A stretch of DNA of 64,000 nucleotides from Cryobacterium breve (GCF_027594785.1 NZ_CP075584.1:3224001-3288000); one strand, 5' to 3'; counted from the first letter of the stretch, positions 48,676 to 57,734 are shown. Made by a program: numbers and translations. The notes: generated from the letters alone by a model not told the origin.

Positions 48676-49671
48676 GTGTCAACTCCAACGATGAATGTCA
48701 CCGTAACCGGCGCAGGCGGCCAGATCGGCTACGCGCTGCTCTTCCGCATCGCTTCCGGCCAGATGTTCGGCCCGACGACCCCGGTCAACCTCCGGCTCCT
48801 CGAAATCCCGGCCGGGCTCGCCGCCGCGGCAGGAACAGCCCTCGAACTCGAGGACTGCGCCTTCCCGCTGTTGCGGGACGTGATGGTGACGGATGACCCC
48901 ACACGCGCCTTCGACGGGGTGAACGTCGCCCTTCTCGTGGGCTCCCGGCCGCGCGGCATCGGCGAGGAACGCGTCGCGCTGCTCGAGGGGAACGGCCGCA
49001 TCTTCGGGCCGCACGGCACCGCCATCAACGCCGGCGCGGCATCCGACGTGCGCGTGCTCGTCGTGGGCAACCCGGCCAACACGAACGCGCTCGTCGCCGC
49101 CGCGTTCGCCCCGGACATCCCGGCCGAGCGCTTCACCGCGCTGACCCGGCTCGACCACAACCGCGGCGTCGCCCAGCTCGCCGTGCACCTCGGGGTGCAC
49201 GTCTCCGAGATCGACGGCCTCGCCATCTGGGGCAACCACTCCGCGACGCAGTATCCGGACGTCTTCCACGCGACGGCCGCCGGGCGACCGGTTCGCGAAC
49301 TCGTCGATGAGGACTGGCTCGCCGGAACCTTCATCCCGCGGGTCGAGAAGCGCGGCTACGAGATCATCACCGCGCGCGGTGCCTCCTCTGCCGGGTCGGC
49401 GGCCGAGGCGACGATCGACCACGTCTACGACTGGGTGCACGGCACCGGAGAGCGGTGGACCTCCGCCGCAATCGTCTCCGACGGCTCATACGGAGTCCCG
49501 GAGGGCCTCGTCTGCTCCTTCCCGGTGCGGTCGGTCGAGGGCCAGTGGCAGGTCGTGCAGGGCCTCGAACTGAACGCCTTCTCCCGCGCCCGCATCGACG
49601 CATCCGTGGCCGAACTCATCGAGGAACGCGACCACGTGCGCGCCCTCGGCCTCCTCCCCACCGCCCGCTGA
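48676..49671 (+). CDS. mdh: malate dehydrogenase
   Basis: 331 aa. NAD-binding motif [20 protein letters not shown] (residue 8), substrate arginines in [31 protein letters not shown], catalytic motif [13 protein letters not shown] and the catalytic His in [14 protein letters not shown]. It oxidises malate to oxaloacetate in the TCA cycle. A TATGCT -10 at 48663-48668 puts the transcription start at about the GTG at 48676, so the mRNA is probably leaderless. Confidence 0.95.
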   Translation: MSTPTMNVTVTGAGGQIGYALLFRIASGQMFGPTTPVNLRLLEIPAGLAAAAGTALELEDCAFPLLRDVMVTDDPTRAFDGVNVALLVGSRPRGIGEERVALLEGNGRIFGPHGTAINAGAASDVRVLVVGNPANTNALVAAAFAPDIPAERFTALTRLDHNRGVAQLAVHLGVHVSEIDGLAIWGNHSATQYPDVFHATAAGRPVRELVDEDWLAGTFIPRVEKRGYEIITARGASSAGSAAEATIDHVYDWVHGTGERWTSAAIVSDGSYGVPEGLVCSFPVRSVEGQWQVVQGLELNAFSRARIDASVAELIEERDHVRALGLLPTAR

Positions 49672-49702
49672 ACCGCCGCCGCCCCGCCGCCCCCTCGTCG
49701 AC

Positions 49703-49806
49703 GTCGCGCGCCCCTTGCGCCGCTGCGCGCCAGTCTGTCGGGGTCGCGCGCCCCTTGCGCCGCTTCGCGCCAGGCACGCTTGGCGCGAAGCGGCGCTTCT
49801 GGCGCG
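49703..49806. repeat. tandem 31-bp repeat with adjoining perfect hairpin
   Basis: Two copies of a 31-nt unit beginning GTCGCGCGCCCCTTGCGCCG (49703-49733 and 49743-49773, one mismatch, 40-bp period) are followed by an inverted copy. GCGCCGCTTCGCGCCA (49757-49772) pairs perfectly with 49781-49796 around an 8-nt loop. It lies between convergent mdh and tag, where it can also act as a terminator. Confidence 0.85.
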
Positions 49807-49914
49807 TGGGCGGGTGAGTAAGCGCGGCTCGGCAGGGGATGCGGTGGCGCGGCTACGCAGCCCGGGGCCCGGCGCCCCGCGGCGGCCGGCGGACGCGACG
49901 CCCAGGGCGCTGGC

Positions 49915-50535
49915 TCAGGAGGCGCGGTGGCAGCCGACGATATGGTCGTCGACGAGACCGGCGGACTGCATGAGCGCGTACATCGTCGTCGGGCCGACGA
50001 AACGGAAGCCGCGGGTGCGGAGTTCGTTGCTGAGCGCCGTCGACTCCGGGGTGATCGCCGGCACGTCGCCGAGTTCCCGCGGCCGGGCAGCACGCGCGGG
50101 AGGTGCGAAGCTCCAGATCAGCTCGCTGAGGCTCTCGCCGAGACCCTGAGTGACCCGGGCATTGCCAATCGCGGCCTCGATCTTGCCGCGGTGCCGGATG
50201 ATGGCGGCGTCGCCGAGGAGCCGCTCGACGTCGGATTCGGTCATGGCCGCGACCCGGTCGACGTCGAAACCGTGGAACGCCTCCCGGAAGGCCGGCCGGC
50301 GACGGAGGATCGTGATCCAGGAGAGCCCGGCCTGGAATCCCTCGAGGCAGAGCTTCTCGAAGAGCCGTTCGTCGTCGCGGAGGGGGCGACCCCACTCCTC
50401 GTCATGGTACCGGCGGTACTCCGGGTCGCCGTTGGCCCACGCGCAGCGAACGATGCCGTCCTCGCCCGTGCGAAAGGCGAGCGGTGCCGCCACAGCGGCT
50501 ACCACAGCACCGGTTGCGGGCACCGGGTCCGTCAC
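49915..50535 (-). CDS. tag: DNA-3-methyladenine glycosylase I
   Basis: 206 aa. The family motifs RCAWANGDPEYRRYHDEEWG (zinc-binding Cys, N-terminus), LFEKLCLEGFQAGLSWITIL and AIIRHRGKIEAAIGNA are present, with the C-terminal FRFVGPTTMYALMQSAGLV and GCHR. It excises 3-methyladenine. The GTG at 50535 overlaps the ogt stop (GTGA), so the two alkylation-repair genes are coupled; an upstream in-frame extension is not needed. Confidence 0.93.
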   Translation of the reverse strand: MTDPVPATGAVVAAVAAPLAFRTGEDGIVRCAWANGDPEYRRYHDEEWGRPLRDDERLFEKLCLEGFQAGLSWITILRRRPAFREAFHGFDVDRVAAMTESDVERLLGDAAIIRHRGKIEAAIGNARVTQGLGESLSELIWSFAPPARAARPRELGDVPAITPESTALSNELRTRGFRFVGPTTMYALMQSAGLVDDHIVGCHRAS

Positions 50536-51032
50536 GAGCGGTACTCGATGCCCTCGTGCGCGAGCAGCCACTCCTTGGTGGGGATACCACTGCCACCGCT
50601 GTAGCCGGTGATGCGGCCGTTGCTCGCAAGCACGCGGTGGCAGCCGATCAGGATCGGCAACGGGTTCGCGCCGACGGCCCCACCGATCGCGCGCCCGGAA
50701 CCCGGCCGGTCGATGGAGAGGCCGAGTTCGCCGTAGCTCGTGACCGTGCCGTAGTCGAGCTCGTCGAGGCGGGCCCAGACCGCGCGCTGGAATGCGGTGC
50801 CGCCCGCGAGGTGCAGCGGAACGTCGAATCGGGAGCGGGTGCCGGCGAAGTACTCGGTGAGCTGTTTCGCTGCCTCCTCGAGAACGGGGGAGGGGTGCTC
50901 CGGCTGGTCTTCGAGCGGCAGGTGCCCCTCGCGCTCGATTGAGAGCGTGAGGACGCCGACGTCGTCGCCGGTGAGTTCCAGCCGGCCGATGGGGCTGGGG
51001 AGACGGATCAAGGCGGTCGGGATGCTGTCCAT
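50532..51032 (-). CDS. ogt: methylated-DNA-protein cysteine methyltransferase
   Basis: 166 aa. An N-terminal ribonuclease-H-like domain precedes the DNA-binding methyltransferase domain (FQRAVWARLDELDYGTVTSY, GGAVGANPLPILIGCHRVLA, SNGRITGYSGGSGIPTKEWL). The acceptor cysteine is in GCHRV; the usual residue before it is Pro (PCHRV), here Gly. It repairs O6-alkylguanine by suicidal alkyl transfer and is translationally coupled to tag. Confidence 0.92.
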   Translation of the reverse strand: MDSIPTALIRLPSPIGRLELTGDDVGVLTLSIEREGHLPLEDQPEHPSPVLEEAAKQLTEYFAGTRSRFDVPLHLAGGTAFQRAVWARLDELDYGTVTSYGELGLSIDRPGSGRAIGGAVGANPLPILIGCHRVLASNGRITGYSGGSGIPTKEWLLAHEGIEYRS

Positions 51033-51151
51033 GGTTCGACTGTAGTCGGGGGCCGCGCGTGCCTCTGGCGGGTTTCGGACCTGGGGAAAACCCGGCGTGA
51101 GCCGCGCCTGGTGGGGAGGCGCCGCATCCGTGCCCGGCCCGTCAAGCCCTA

Positions 51152-51218
51152 CGAAACGCAGGAGAATCGGGCCGCTGAGGCTGTGGTGGCCTCAACGGCC
51201 CGGATGTCCTGCGTTTCG
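51152..51218. repeat. long imperfect hairpin downstream of the MDR gene
   Basis: Two 29-nt arms (left starts CGAAACGCAGGAGAATCGGG, 51152-51180; right 51190-51218) match at 25 of 29 positions around a 9-nt loop. It sits past the stop of the leftward oxidoreductase gene (51254) and upstream of ogt. It has no T tract. Confidence 0.75.
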
Positions 51219-51253
51219 AAGTGGGAACAGAGCGGGCGGGCGGATACCGCGCC

Positions 51254-52342
51254 TCAGGGGAGCAGGACCACCTTGCCGAGCACGGTGCGCGACTCGGCGA
51301 GGCGCATCGCCTCCGCGGCCTCCATGAGGGGGAACCGTGCGGCGATCTGCGGGGTCACGATCCTGCGTTCGACAAGGTCGAGGACCGCGGTGAGGTCCTC
51401 CCTGTGGTGCCTGCGGAAGGCGGCCGGCATGATCCGGCGCCCGGCCCAGAAATCGTAGAACAGGGCTCGCTGGCCGTTGGGCAGGGTGTTCCAGAGGGTG
51501 AGCCGGGCGAGCAGCCCGATGAAGAGCGGCAGGAGCGACCCGGTGTCCTTGAGGGCAGAGGCTATGCCGTACGACACCAGGGTGCCGCCGCGGGCGAGCA
51601 GGCTCTTCGAGAGTCGTGCGCTCGCGAGGCCGAGGTGGTCGAAGGCGGCGTCGACGCCGCCGGGGGCGAGTTCGCGGACGCGGGCAGCGAGGTTCGGGTC
51701 GGTGTAGTCGACCGGCTCGACCCCGAGGTCACGGAGGGCGTCGTGGTGCCGGGGAGCTGCCGTGCCGATCACCCGGATTCCCGAGTGGATGGCGAGCTGC
51801 ACGAGGATCGTGCCGACCCCGCCACTCGCACCGTGCACGAGGATGGTCTGGCCGCCCCTCACGCGTGCTTTCCGGTGCAGCATCTGCCAGGCGGTGATCC
51901 CGTTGACGATGACGGACTCGACCAGTGCTGCATCGAGCAGGGCGGGCACGGGCACGAGGTCTGCGGCGGGCACGAGCGCGTCGCTCGCCCAACCACCGGT
52001 CTTGGTCGCGGCGGCGACACGACGCCCGACGAGACCGGGATCCGTTCCTGGGCCGACCGCCTCGACGACACCGACGAGGTCGTAGCCGGGAACGAAGGGG
52101 AACTTCGGCTGGCCGGGGTAGCGTCCGCGGCGCATCGACTGTTCCGCGAACGAGATGCCGCTCGCCTCGACACGCACCCGCGCCTGGCCGCGGGACGGAG
52201 GCGGCAGCATCCGTCGCCGGATCTGGAAGCCGTCCGGTTCGACGATGCCGGGCAGCACGATCTCGGTCGTGAGGGTGGGCGACGAGTTCGGTGAAGCGGG
52301 GGCCGTCGCGGGTGTCATTTCAGGCCGGATGTTGTTCGTCAT
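51254..52342 (-). CDS. MDR-family NAD(P)H-dependent oxidoreductase (quinone reductase-like)
   Basis: 362 aa. A GroES-like N-terminal domain (FQIRRRMLPPPSRGQARVRV, FPFVPGYDLVGVVEAVGPG) and a nucleotide-binding domain with ILVHGASGGVGTILVQLAIH (about residue 175). No zinc ligands are evident, as in zeta-crystallin-type quinone reductases. A GTGACTG-AT-CACTCAC site 44 bp upstream, like those at the two neighbouring tetR genes, suggests TetR control. Confidence 0.88.
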   Translation of the reverse strand: MTNNIRPEMTPATAPASPNSSPTLTTEIVLPGIVEPDGFQIRRRMLPPPSRGQARVRVEASGISFAEQSMRRGRYPGQPKFPFVPGYDLVGVVEAVGPGTDPGLVGRRVAAATKTGGWASDALVPAADLVPVPALLDAALVESVIVNGITAWQMLHRKARVRGGQTILVHGASGGVGTILVQLAIHSGIRVIGTAAPRHHDALRDLGVEPVDYTDPNLAARVRELAPGGVDAAFDHLGLASARLSKSLLARGGTLVSYGIASALKDTGSLLPLFIGLLARLTLWNTLPNGQRALFYDFWAGRRIMPAAFRRHHREDLTAVLDLVERRIVTPQIAARFPLMEAAEAMRLAESRTVLGKVVLLP

Positions 52343-52385
52343 GGTGTTCTCCTGGTGTCGGCGTCGGTTGGGGAAACGGAGGTGG

Positions 52386-52401
52386 GTGACTGATCACTCA
52401 C
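52386..52401. promoter_or_regulatory. TetR-type operator GTGACTG-N2-CACTCAC
   Basis: The inverted repeat with 7-bp arms (one mismatch) and a 2-nt spacer lies between the MDR gene start (52342) and tetR (stop 52468). The right arm is identical to those at 53042-53048 and 53128-53134. Confidence 0.65.
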
Positions 52402-52467
52402 TGACTGCGAGAGTAAGAATGTGAGACGAATTCCGGGTCCGGCGGCCGCTTGCGGTGACGGGGCGGG

Positions 52468-53028
52468 TCAGGGGTGGCGGATGCCGGCCGTGAGCAGGCG
52501 CGCCCACTCGGCCGGCACCTCGTCGAGTCCGGTAGTGACGATGAGGTGGCAGAGCTGGCCGTAGGCGACGAAGCGCTGCACGGCCTCGTCCGTGGCTCCG
52601 GAGCTCGAGCGGACCATGGTCGTGATCGCCTCGATACCGCGCCGGAGCGCCGCACCGATCTCGGGAACGGTGGCTGCGGACTGTGCGTGCACCTGGAGCA
52701 TCAGTAGCGACCGGTCGGCGATCAGATCGGCATACGCCCCGCCCATCGCGGAGAGGATGCCGTCGGGGCTCCGGTCGACGCTGGTCTCCGCTCCGCGGGA
52801 AAGGGCTGCCCCGGCGCGTTCGAAGCACTCGTCGAGTGCGGCGACGAAGAGCGCCTCCTTGTTCGGGAACAGCTTGGAGACGTAGGCGGGGGAGATGTGG
52901 GCGTGTTCGGCGATCGCCGCGATCGGTGTGCCGAGGTAGCCGGTCAGCGAGAACACCTGGATGGCGCTGTCGATCACGATCGATCGGCGAGCTTCGGCGG
53001 TGGACAGGCGAACGGCGGGGGCTGGCAT
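52468..53028 (-). CDS. TetR/AcrR-family transcriptional regulator
   Basis: 186 aa with a TetR helix-turn-helix: IVIDSAIQVFSLTGYLGTPI, AAIAEHAHISPAYVSKLFPN, then KEALFVAAL and an all-helical ligand-binding domain. ATG 53028 is directly preceded by the palindrome GTGAGTG-N6-CACTCAC; a TACAGT -10 inside it (53036-53041 on the minus strand) would make the mRNA leaderless. It is the likely repressor of the MDR gene and itself, and possibly of the divergent TetR-ABC operon. Confidence 0.88.
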   Translation of the reverse strand: MPAPAVRLSTAEARRSIVIDSAIQVFSLTGYLGTPIAAIAEHAHISPAYVSKLFPNKEALFVAALDECFERAGAALSRGAETSVDRSPDGILSAMGGAYADLIADRSLLMLQVHAQSAATVPEIGAALRRGIEAITTMVRSSSGATDEAVQRFVAYGQLCHLIVTTGLDEVPAEWARLLTAGIRHP

Positions 53029-53048
53029 GTGAGTGACTGTACACTCAC
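53029..53048. promoter_or_regulatory. TetR-type operator GTGAGTG-N6-CACTCAC
   Basis: Perfect 7-bp arms with a 6-nt spacer lie directly before the leftward tetR start codon, covering its probable -10. Confidence 0.7.
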
Positions 53049-53118
53049 TCATTCTGCACGCGCAAGCGAATCGTGAAAGCCGACGGCCGTTCACGAGAAA
53101 TTCGCCGGGCATCCGCTT

Positions 53119-53134
53119 GTGAGTGAGCACTCAC
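53119..53134. promoter_or_regulatory. TetR-type operator GTGAGTG-N2-CACTCAC before the rightward tetR-ABC operon
   Basis: Perfect 7-bp arms with a 2-nt spacer end 6 bp before TATGCT (53140-53145), the -10 of the rightward tetR, whose ATG at 53152 would again be leaderless. Confidence 0.72.
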
Positions 53135-53151
53135 TCATCTATGCTGAGATC

Positions 53152-53817
53152 ATGTCAGCCAAGCCGCCCCGTGCCAAGCCGCTGCCGGTCGAGGACCGGA
53201 GGGCGATGCTCATCGACGCGACCCTGCCGCTGCTGCTGGAGCACGGCAACGCCGTCACGACCCGGCAGATCGCCGACCGGGCGGGCATTGCGGAGGGCAC
53301 CATCTTCCGTGCTTTCGATAGCAAGGACGACCTGATCGATGCGGTCGTCGCCCGGCAGGTCGACCCCGAGCCGTTCCGGCGTCGGCTGCGCGGCATCGAC
53401 ACCACCCTGCCCCTCGAGGAACGCATCACCGCGATCGTCGCCCTGATGCGGGACCGGTTCACGACCGTGTTCAGCCTGATGTCCGTGATCGGGCACCGCG
53501 GCCCACACCCCAGCGATGACTCCCGGCGGGAATTCGCCGAGATCATCGCGCGGATCCTCGCGCCGGACCTCGACCGGCTCACGGTGTCCGCCGAGCGTGC
53601 GGCCCAGGTCATCCGGATGCTGACCCTGGCCGCGTCGGTCCCTCACGTCCGCAACGGCCCCGATTTCGACGACGCCGAGATCGCCGCCCTGATCCTGCAC
53701 GGGATCGACGGCATTCCCGCGCCCGGCTCGACCGCGCACGGCTCGTCACTCGTCGACACAACCCTCCCGGCGTCCGCGCCGGCCACAGACTCCACCCTTA
53801 TCCCCGCTTTGCACTAG
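53152..53817 (+). CDS. TetR/AcrR-family transcriptional regulator of the ABC exporter operon
   Basis: 221 aa. The helix-turn-helix spans LIDATLPLLLEHGNAVTTRQ, IADRAGIAEGTIFRAFDSKD; the C-terminal domain is helical, with a Ser/Thr/Ala-rich tail. The ABC transporter genes start 8 bp after its stop, so it is the first gene of the exporter operon and probably autorepresses it. Two TetR genes with near-identical operators 90 bp apart suggest cross-regulation. Confidence 0.88.
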   Translation: MSAKPPRAKPLPVEDRRAMLIDATLPLLLEHGNAVTTRQIADRAGIAEGTIFRAFDSKDDLIDAVVARQVDPEPFRRRLRGIDTTLPLEERITAIVALMRDRFTTVFSLMSVIGHRGPHPSDDSRREFAEIIARILAPDLDRLTVSAERAAQVIRMLTLAASVPHVRNGPDFDDAEIAALILHGIDGIPAPGSTAHGSSLVDTTLPASAPATDSTLIPALH

Positions 53818-53825
53818 GAGACCCG

Positions 53826-55559
53826 ATGCTCTGGAAATTACTCGTGAAGTACTTACGGCCATACTGGCGGCTGCTGACGGCGGTGGTGGTGTTCCAGCTC
53901 GCGCAGTCGATCGCTTCCCTGTACCTGCCGACGCTCAACGCCGACATCATCGACCAGGGCGTCGCCACCGGTGACACCGGCTACATCCTCCGCACCGGCG
54001 GCCTGATGCTGCTGATCACCCTGGCGCAGATCATCTGTTCGATCATCGCGGTCTACTTCGGCGCGAAGTCGGCCATGGCCCTGGGTCGAGACCTGCGCGG
54101 CGCGGTGTTCACCCGGGTCGGTGAGTTCTCCGAGCAGGAGGTGACCCGGTTCGGCGCCGCGTCGCTGATCACCCGCTCCACGAACGACGTGCAGCAGGTG
54201 CAGATGCTCGTGCTGATGACCTCGACCCTGATGGTCTCCGCCCCGATCCTCTCGATCGGCGGCGTGATCATGGCCATCCGCCAGGACGTGCAGTTGTCCT
54301 GGCTGATCGCCGTGAGCGTTCCGGTTCTCCTCATCGCCGTCGGGCTCATCATCGTCCGGATGATTCCCCTGTTCCGCACCATGCAGGTCAAGATCGACAC
54401 CGTCAACCGGGTCCTCCGGGAACAGCTCACCGGCATCCGGGTGATTCGCGCCTTCGTGCGCGAAGACCGTGAGACGGCCCGGTTCGCCGTCGCCAACGAG
54501 GACGTCACCGACGTGGCACTCCGCGCCGGTCGCCTGATGGCGCTGATGTTCCCGATCGTGATGCTCGTGCTGAACGTGTCGAGCGTCGCCGTGATCTGGT
54601 TCGGCGCCTTCCGGATCCAGGACGGCTCGATGCAGGTCGGCACGCTGATCGCGTTCCTCAGCTACCTGATGCAGATCCTGATGGCCGTCATGATGGCGAC
54701 CTTCATGGCCGTGATGATCCCGCGCGCGACCGTCTCCGCCGACCGCATCGGCGAGGTGCTCGCCACCCCGTCGAGCGTCGTCCCGCCGCTCAACCCGGTC
54801 AACGCGACCATCGGCCACGGAGTGCTCGAACTGCTCGACGTGGGCTTCGCCTACCCCGGCGCCGCGCAGCCCGTGCTCAGCAACGTGAGCTTCCTCGCCC
54901 GTTCCGGCGAGACGACCGCCATCATCGGCAGCACAGGCTCAGGAAAGACCACCCTGATCAACCTGATCCCGCGGCTCTTCGACGCGACGAGCGGCACGGT
55001 GCTCGTCGACGGCGTCGGCGTGCGCGAGCTCAATCCGGACCTGCTGTGGGGCCACATCGGCCTCGTGCCGCAGAAGCCCTACCTGTTCTCCGGCACCGTG
55101 CGCAGCAACCTGCTCTACGGCAAGCCCGACGCGACCGAAGCCGAACTCTGGCAGGCGCTCACGATCGCCCAGGCGAAGGACTTCGTCGAAGAAATGCCCG
55201 AGGGCCTCGACGCGCCCATCTCCCAGGGCGGCACCAACGTCTCCGGCGGACAGCGGCAACGGCTCGCGATCGCGCGGGCCCTGGTCAAGAGGCCGGAGAT
55301 CTACATCTTCGATGACTCGTTCTCGGCGCTCGACCTCGCGACGGATGCCCGGCTCCGGGCGGCCCTCAAGGTCGGCACCGACGGGGCCACGATGATCATC
55401 GTCGCCCAGCGAGTGTCGACGATCATCGACGCCGACCAGATCCTCGTTCTCGAGGACGGCCGGATCGTCGGACGGGGCACCCACGCGGAGCTCCTCGACA
55501 CCAACACGACCTACCAGGAAATCGTGTCTTCACAGCTCACAGCGGAGGAAGCAGCATGA
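53826..55559 (+). CDS. heterodimeric ABC exporter, subunit 1 (degenerate catalytic site)
   Basis: 577 aa: six membrane helices (residues 1-320) then an ATPase domain with Walker A GSTGSGKTTLINLI (about residue 370), a canonical signature NVSGGQRQRLAIAR and Walker B IYIFDDSFSALD. The catalytic Glu after Walker B is Asp, as in the degenerate half of heterodimeric multidrug exporters such as TM287/288. It overlaps subunit 2 by 4 nt. The substrate is unknown; the TetR regulator suggests a drug or toxic metabolite. Confidence 0.92.
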   Translation: MLWKLLVKYLRPYWRLLTAVVVFQLAQSIASLYLPTLNADIIDQGVATGDTGYILRTGGLMLLITLAQIICSIIAVYFGAKSAMALGRDLRGAVFTRVGEFSEQEVTRFGAASLITRSTNDVQQVQMLVLMTSTLMVSAPILSIGGVIMAIRQDVQLSWLIAVSVPVLLIAVGLIIVRMIPLFRTMQVKIDTVNRVLREQLTGIRVIRAFVREDRETARFAVANEDVTDVALRAGRLMALMFPIVMLVLNVSSVAVIWFGAFRIQDGSMQVGTLIAFLSYLMQILMAVMMATFMAVMIPRATVSADRIGEVLATPSSVVPPLNPVNATIGHGVLELLDVGFAYPGAAQPVLSNVSFLARSGETTAIIGSTGSGKTTLINLIPRLFDATSGTVLVDGVGVRELNPDLLWGHIGLVPQKPYLFSGTVRSNLLYGKPDATEAELWQALTIAQAKDFVEEMPEGLDAPISQGGTNVSGGQRQRLAIARALVKRPEIYIFDDSFSALDLATDARLRAALKVGTDGATMIIVAQRVSTIIDADQILVLEDGRIVGRGTHAELLDTNTTYQEIVSSQLTAEEAA

Positions 55560-57547
55560 GCGAGTCAACCGAACGTCCCGCGGCGGCAGTGCCGGCCCGC
55601 GGGCCAGGCGGCGGGCGCGGCCCCGGCGGCGGCCACGGCCCCATGGGCGGAATGAGCATGCCCGTTGAGAAGGCCATGAACTTCGGCCCCTCCGCGAAGC
55701 GCCTGATGGGCAAGCTCCGGCCGGAACGGCTCTGGCTCCTGGTCGTCGTCGTGCTCGCCGTCATCAGCGTGACCTTCTCCGTGATCGGCCCGCGCCTTCT
55801 CGGCCAGGGCACCAACCTGATCTTCGCCGGCATCGTCTCGAAGGCGCTCCCCGCCGGGGTCACCCAGGACCAGGTCATCGCCGGCCTCCGCGCCTCCGGC
55901 GACACCGGCAAGGCCGACCTGCTGAGCGGCATGACCCTGACCCCTGGTCTCGGTATCGACTTCGCCGCTCTCTCCACCGTGCTGCTCTGGGCGATGATCC
56001 TCTACGTGCTGTCCTCGGCGTTCAGCTGGATCCAGGCCTACGTGCTCAACGGCGTCGTGCAGCGCACGGTGTTCCGCCTCCGTGCCGAGATCGAAGCGAA
56101 GATCAACCGGCTCCCGCTCAAGTACTTCGACACCGTACAGCGCGGTGAACTGCTCAGCCGGGTGACCAACGACGTCGACAACGTCTCGCAGAGCCTGCAG
56201 CAGTCGATGAGCCAGATCGTCACGTCCCTGCTGACCGTGGTCGGCGTGATCGTGATGATGTTCCTGCTGTCACCGCTCCTGGCCCTGATCGCCCTCGTCA
56301 CGATCCCGCTCACCCTCGTGACGACGATGCTGATCGCGAAGCGCTCCCAGAAGCTCTTCGTCGGCCAGTGGACCAACACCGGCGAGCTCAACGGCCAGAT
56401 CGAGGAGACCTTCACCGGACACGCCCTCGTCAAGGTCTTCGGACGCCAGAAGGAGGTCGAGGAACGCTTCGCGGCCAAGAACGAGGAACTCTACGTCGCG
56501 AGCTTCGGCGCCCAGTTCATCAGCGGCCTGATCATGCCCTCGATGACGTTCATCGGCAACCTCGTCTACGTCGGCATCGCCGTCGTCGGTGGACTGCAGG
56601 TCGCCTCCGGCGCCATGCAGCTCGGTGACGTGCAGGCGTTCATCCAGTACTCCCGCCAGTTCACCCAGCCGCTCGCGCAACTCGGATCGATGGCCAACCT
56701 GCTGCAGTCCGGCGTCGCATCCGCTGAGCGCGTATTCAGCCTGCTCGACGCCGAAGAGCAGACCGCAGACCCCGAGCCCGCTGAGAGCCCGACGGACAAC
56801 CACGGCCGGCTCACCGTCGAGGACGTCTCGTTCAGCTACTCGGCAGACCAGCCGCTCATCGAGCACATCAACCTCGTCGCGGAACCCGGCCAGACGGTCG
56901 CGATCGTCGGGCCGACCGGGGCGGGCAAGACGACCCTGGTCAACCTGATGATGCGCTTCTACGAGCTCGACTCCGGCCGGATCACCCTCGACGGAACCGA
57001 CATCGCAAAGATGACCCGGGACGACCTGCGCGGCAGGATGGGCATGGTCCTGCAGGACACCTGGCTGTTCGGCGGCACGATCCGCGAGAACATCGCCTAC
57101 GGCCGCCCCGAGGCGTCGGAGGAGGACATCCAGGCCGCCGCACGCGCCACCTACGTCGACCGGTTCGTGCACTCGCTGCCGGACGGCTATGACACGGTGC
57201 TCGACGACGAGGGCGGCAACGTCAGCGCCGGCGAGAAGCAGTTGCTGACGATCGCGCGGGCGTTCCTCGCGAAGCCGAGCGTGCTGATCCTCGACGAGGC
57301 GACGAGTTCCGTCGACACCCGCACCGAGGTGCTCGTGCAGAAGGCGATGAGCGCGCTCCGCGCCGATCGCACGAGCTTCGTCATCGCGCACCGGCTATCC
57401 ACGATCCGCGACGCCGACCTCATCCTCGTGATGGAGTCCGGCCGGATCGTCGAACTGGGTACGCACGAGGAACTACTGCTCGCCGGGGGCGCGTACTTCG
57501 CCCTCTACAACTCGCAGTTCGCCGCTCCCGTCGCCGACGAGGTCTAG
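55556..57547 (+). CDS. heterodimeric ABC exporter, subunit 2 (catalytic)
   Basis: 663 aa: a Gly/Pro/Ala-rich N-terminal extension, six membrane helices with an extracytoplasmic insertion near residues 90-125 (VTQDQVIAGLRASGDTGKAD), and an ATPase domain with Walker A GPTGAGKTTLVNLM, a deviant signature NVSAGEKQLLTIARAF and Walker B VLILDEATSSVD with the catalytic Glu. Combined with subunit 1 this gives one competent ATP site (this Walker A/B plus the SGGQ of subunit 1) and one degenerate site. It is probably the last gene of the operon. Confidence 0.92.
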   Translation: MSESTERPAAAVPARGPGGGRGPGGGHGPMGGMSMPVEKAMNFGPSAKRLMGKLRPERLWLLVVVVLAVISVTFSVIGPRLLGQGTNLIFAGIVSKALPAGVTQDQVIAGLRASGDTGKADLLSGMTLTPGLGIDFAALSTVLLWAMILYVLSSAFSWIQAYVLNGVVQRTVFRLRAEIEAKINRLPLKYFDTVQRGELLSRVTNDVDNVSQSLQQSMSQIVTSLLTVVGVIVMMFLLSPLLALIALVTIPLTLVTTMLIAKRSQKLFVGQWTNTGELNGQIEETFTGHALVKVFGRQKEVEERFAAKNEELYVASFGAQFISGLIMPSMTFIGNLVYVGIAVVGGLQVASGAMQLGDVQAFIQYSRQFTQPLAQLGSMANLLQSGVASAERVFSLLDAEEQTADPEPAESPTDNHGRLTVEDVSFSYSADQPLIEHINLVAEPGQTVAIVGPTGAGKTTLVNLMMRFYELDSGRITLDGTDIAKMTRDDLRGRMGMVLQDTWLFGGTIRENIAYGRPEASEEDIQAAARATYVDRFVHSLPDGYDTVLDDEGGNVSAGEKQLLTIARAFLAKPSVLILDEATSSVDTRTEVLVQKAMSALRADRTSFVIAHRLSTIRDADLILVMESGRIVELGTHEELLLAGGAYFALYNSQFAAPVADEV

Positions 57548-57560
57548 CAAGATACCCGAA

Positions 57561-57734
57561 GTACGGTTTCCCCGGTCGGTCTACGGACACGGCCGGGAAC
57601 CGGACCCCCGGTTCAGCCTCGCCAACGAGCGCACCTTCCTCGCCTGGATCCGCACGGCGCTCGCCCTCCTCGCGGTCGGCGTGCTCGCGCCCGTGCACGC
57701 CTGGCTGAACTGGAGCCGGATCGAACGACGCCGA
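57561..57734 (+). pseudogene. DUF202 (YidH-like) membrane protein remnant
   Basis: The frame encodes SVYGHGREPDPRFSLANERT, FLAWIRTALALLAVGV, then [16 protein letters not shown]. These are the N-terminal and third-helix hallmarks of DUF202 proteins, but the roughly 25 residues normally between them (the second helix) are missing, no in-frame start codon exists upstream, and the C-terminus is lost. Either the gene has decayed or bases are missing from the assembly here. Confidence 0.65.
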
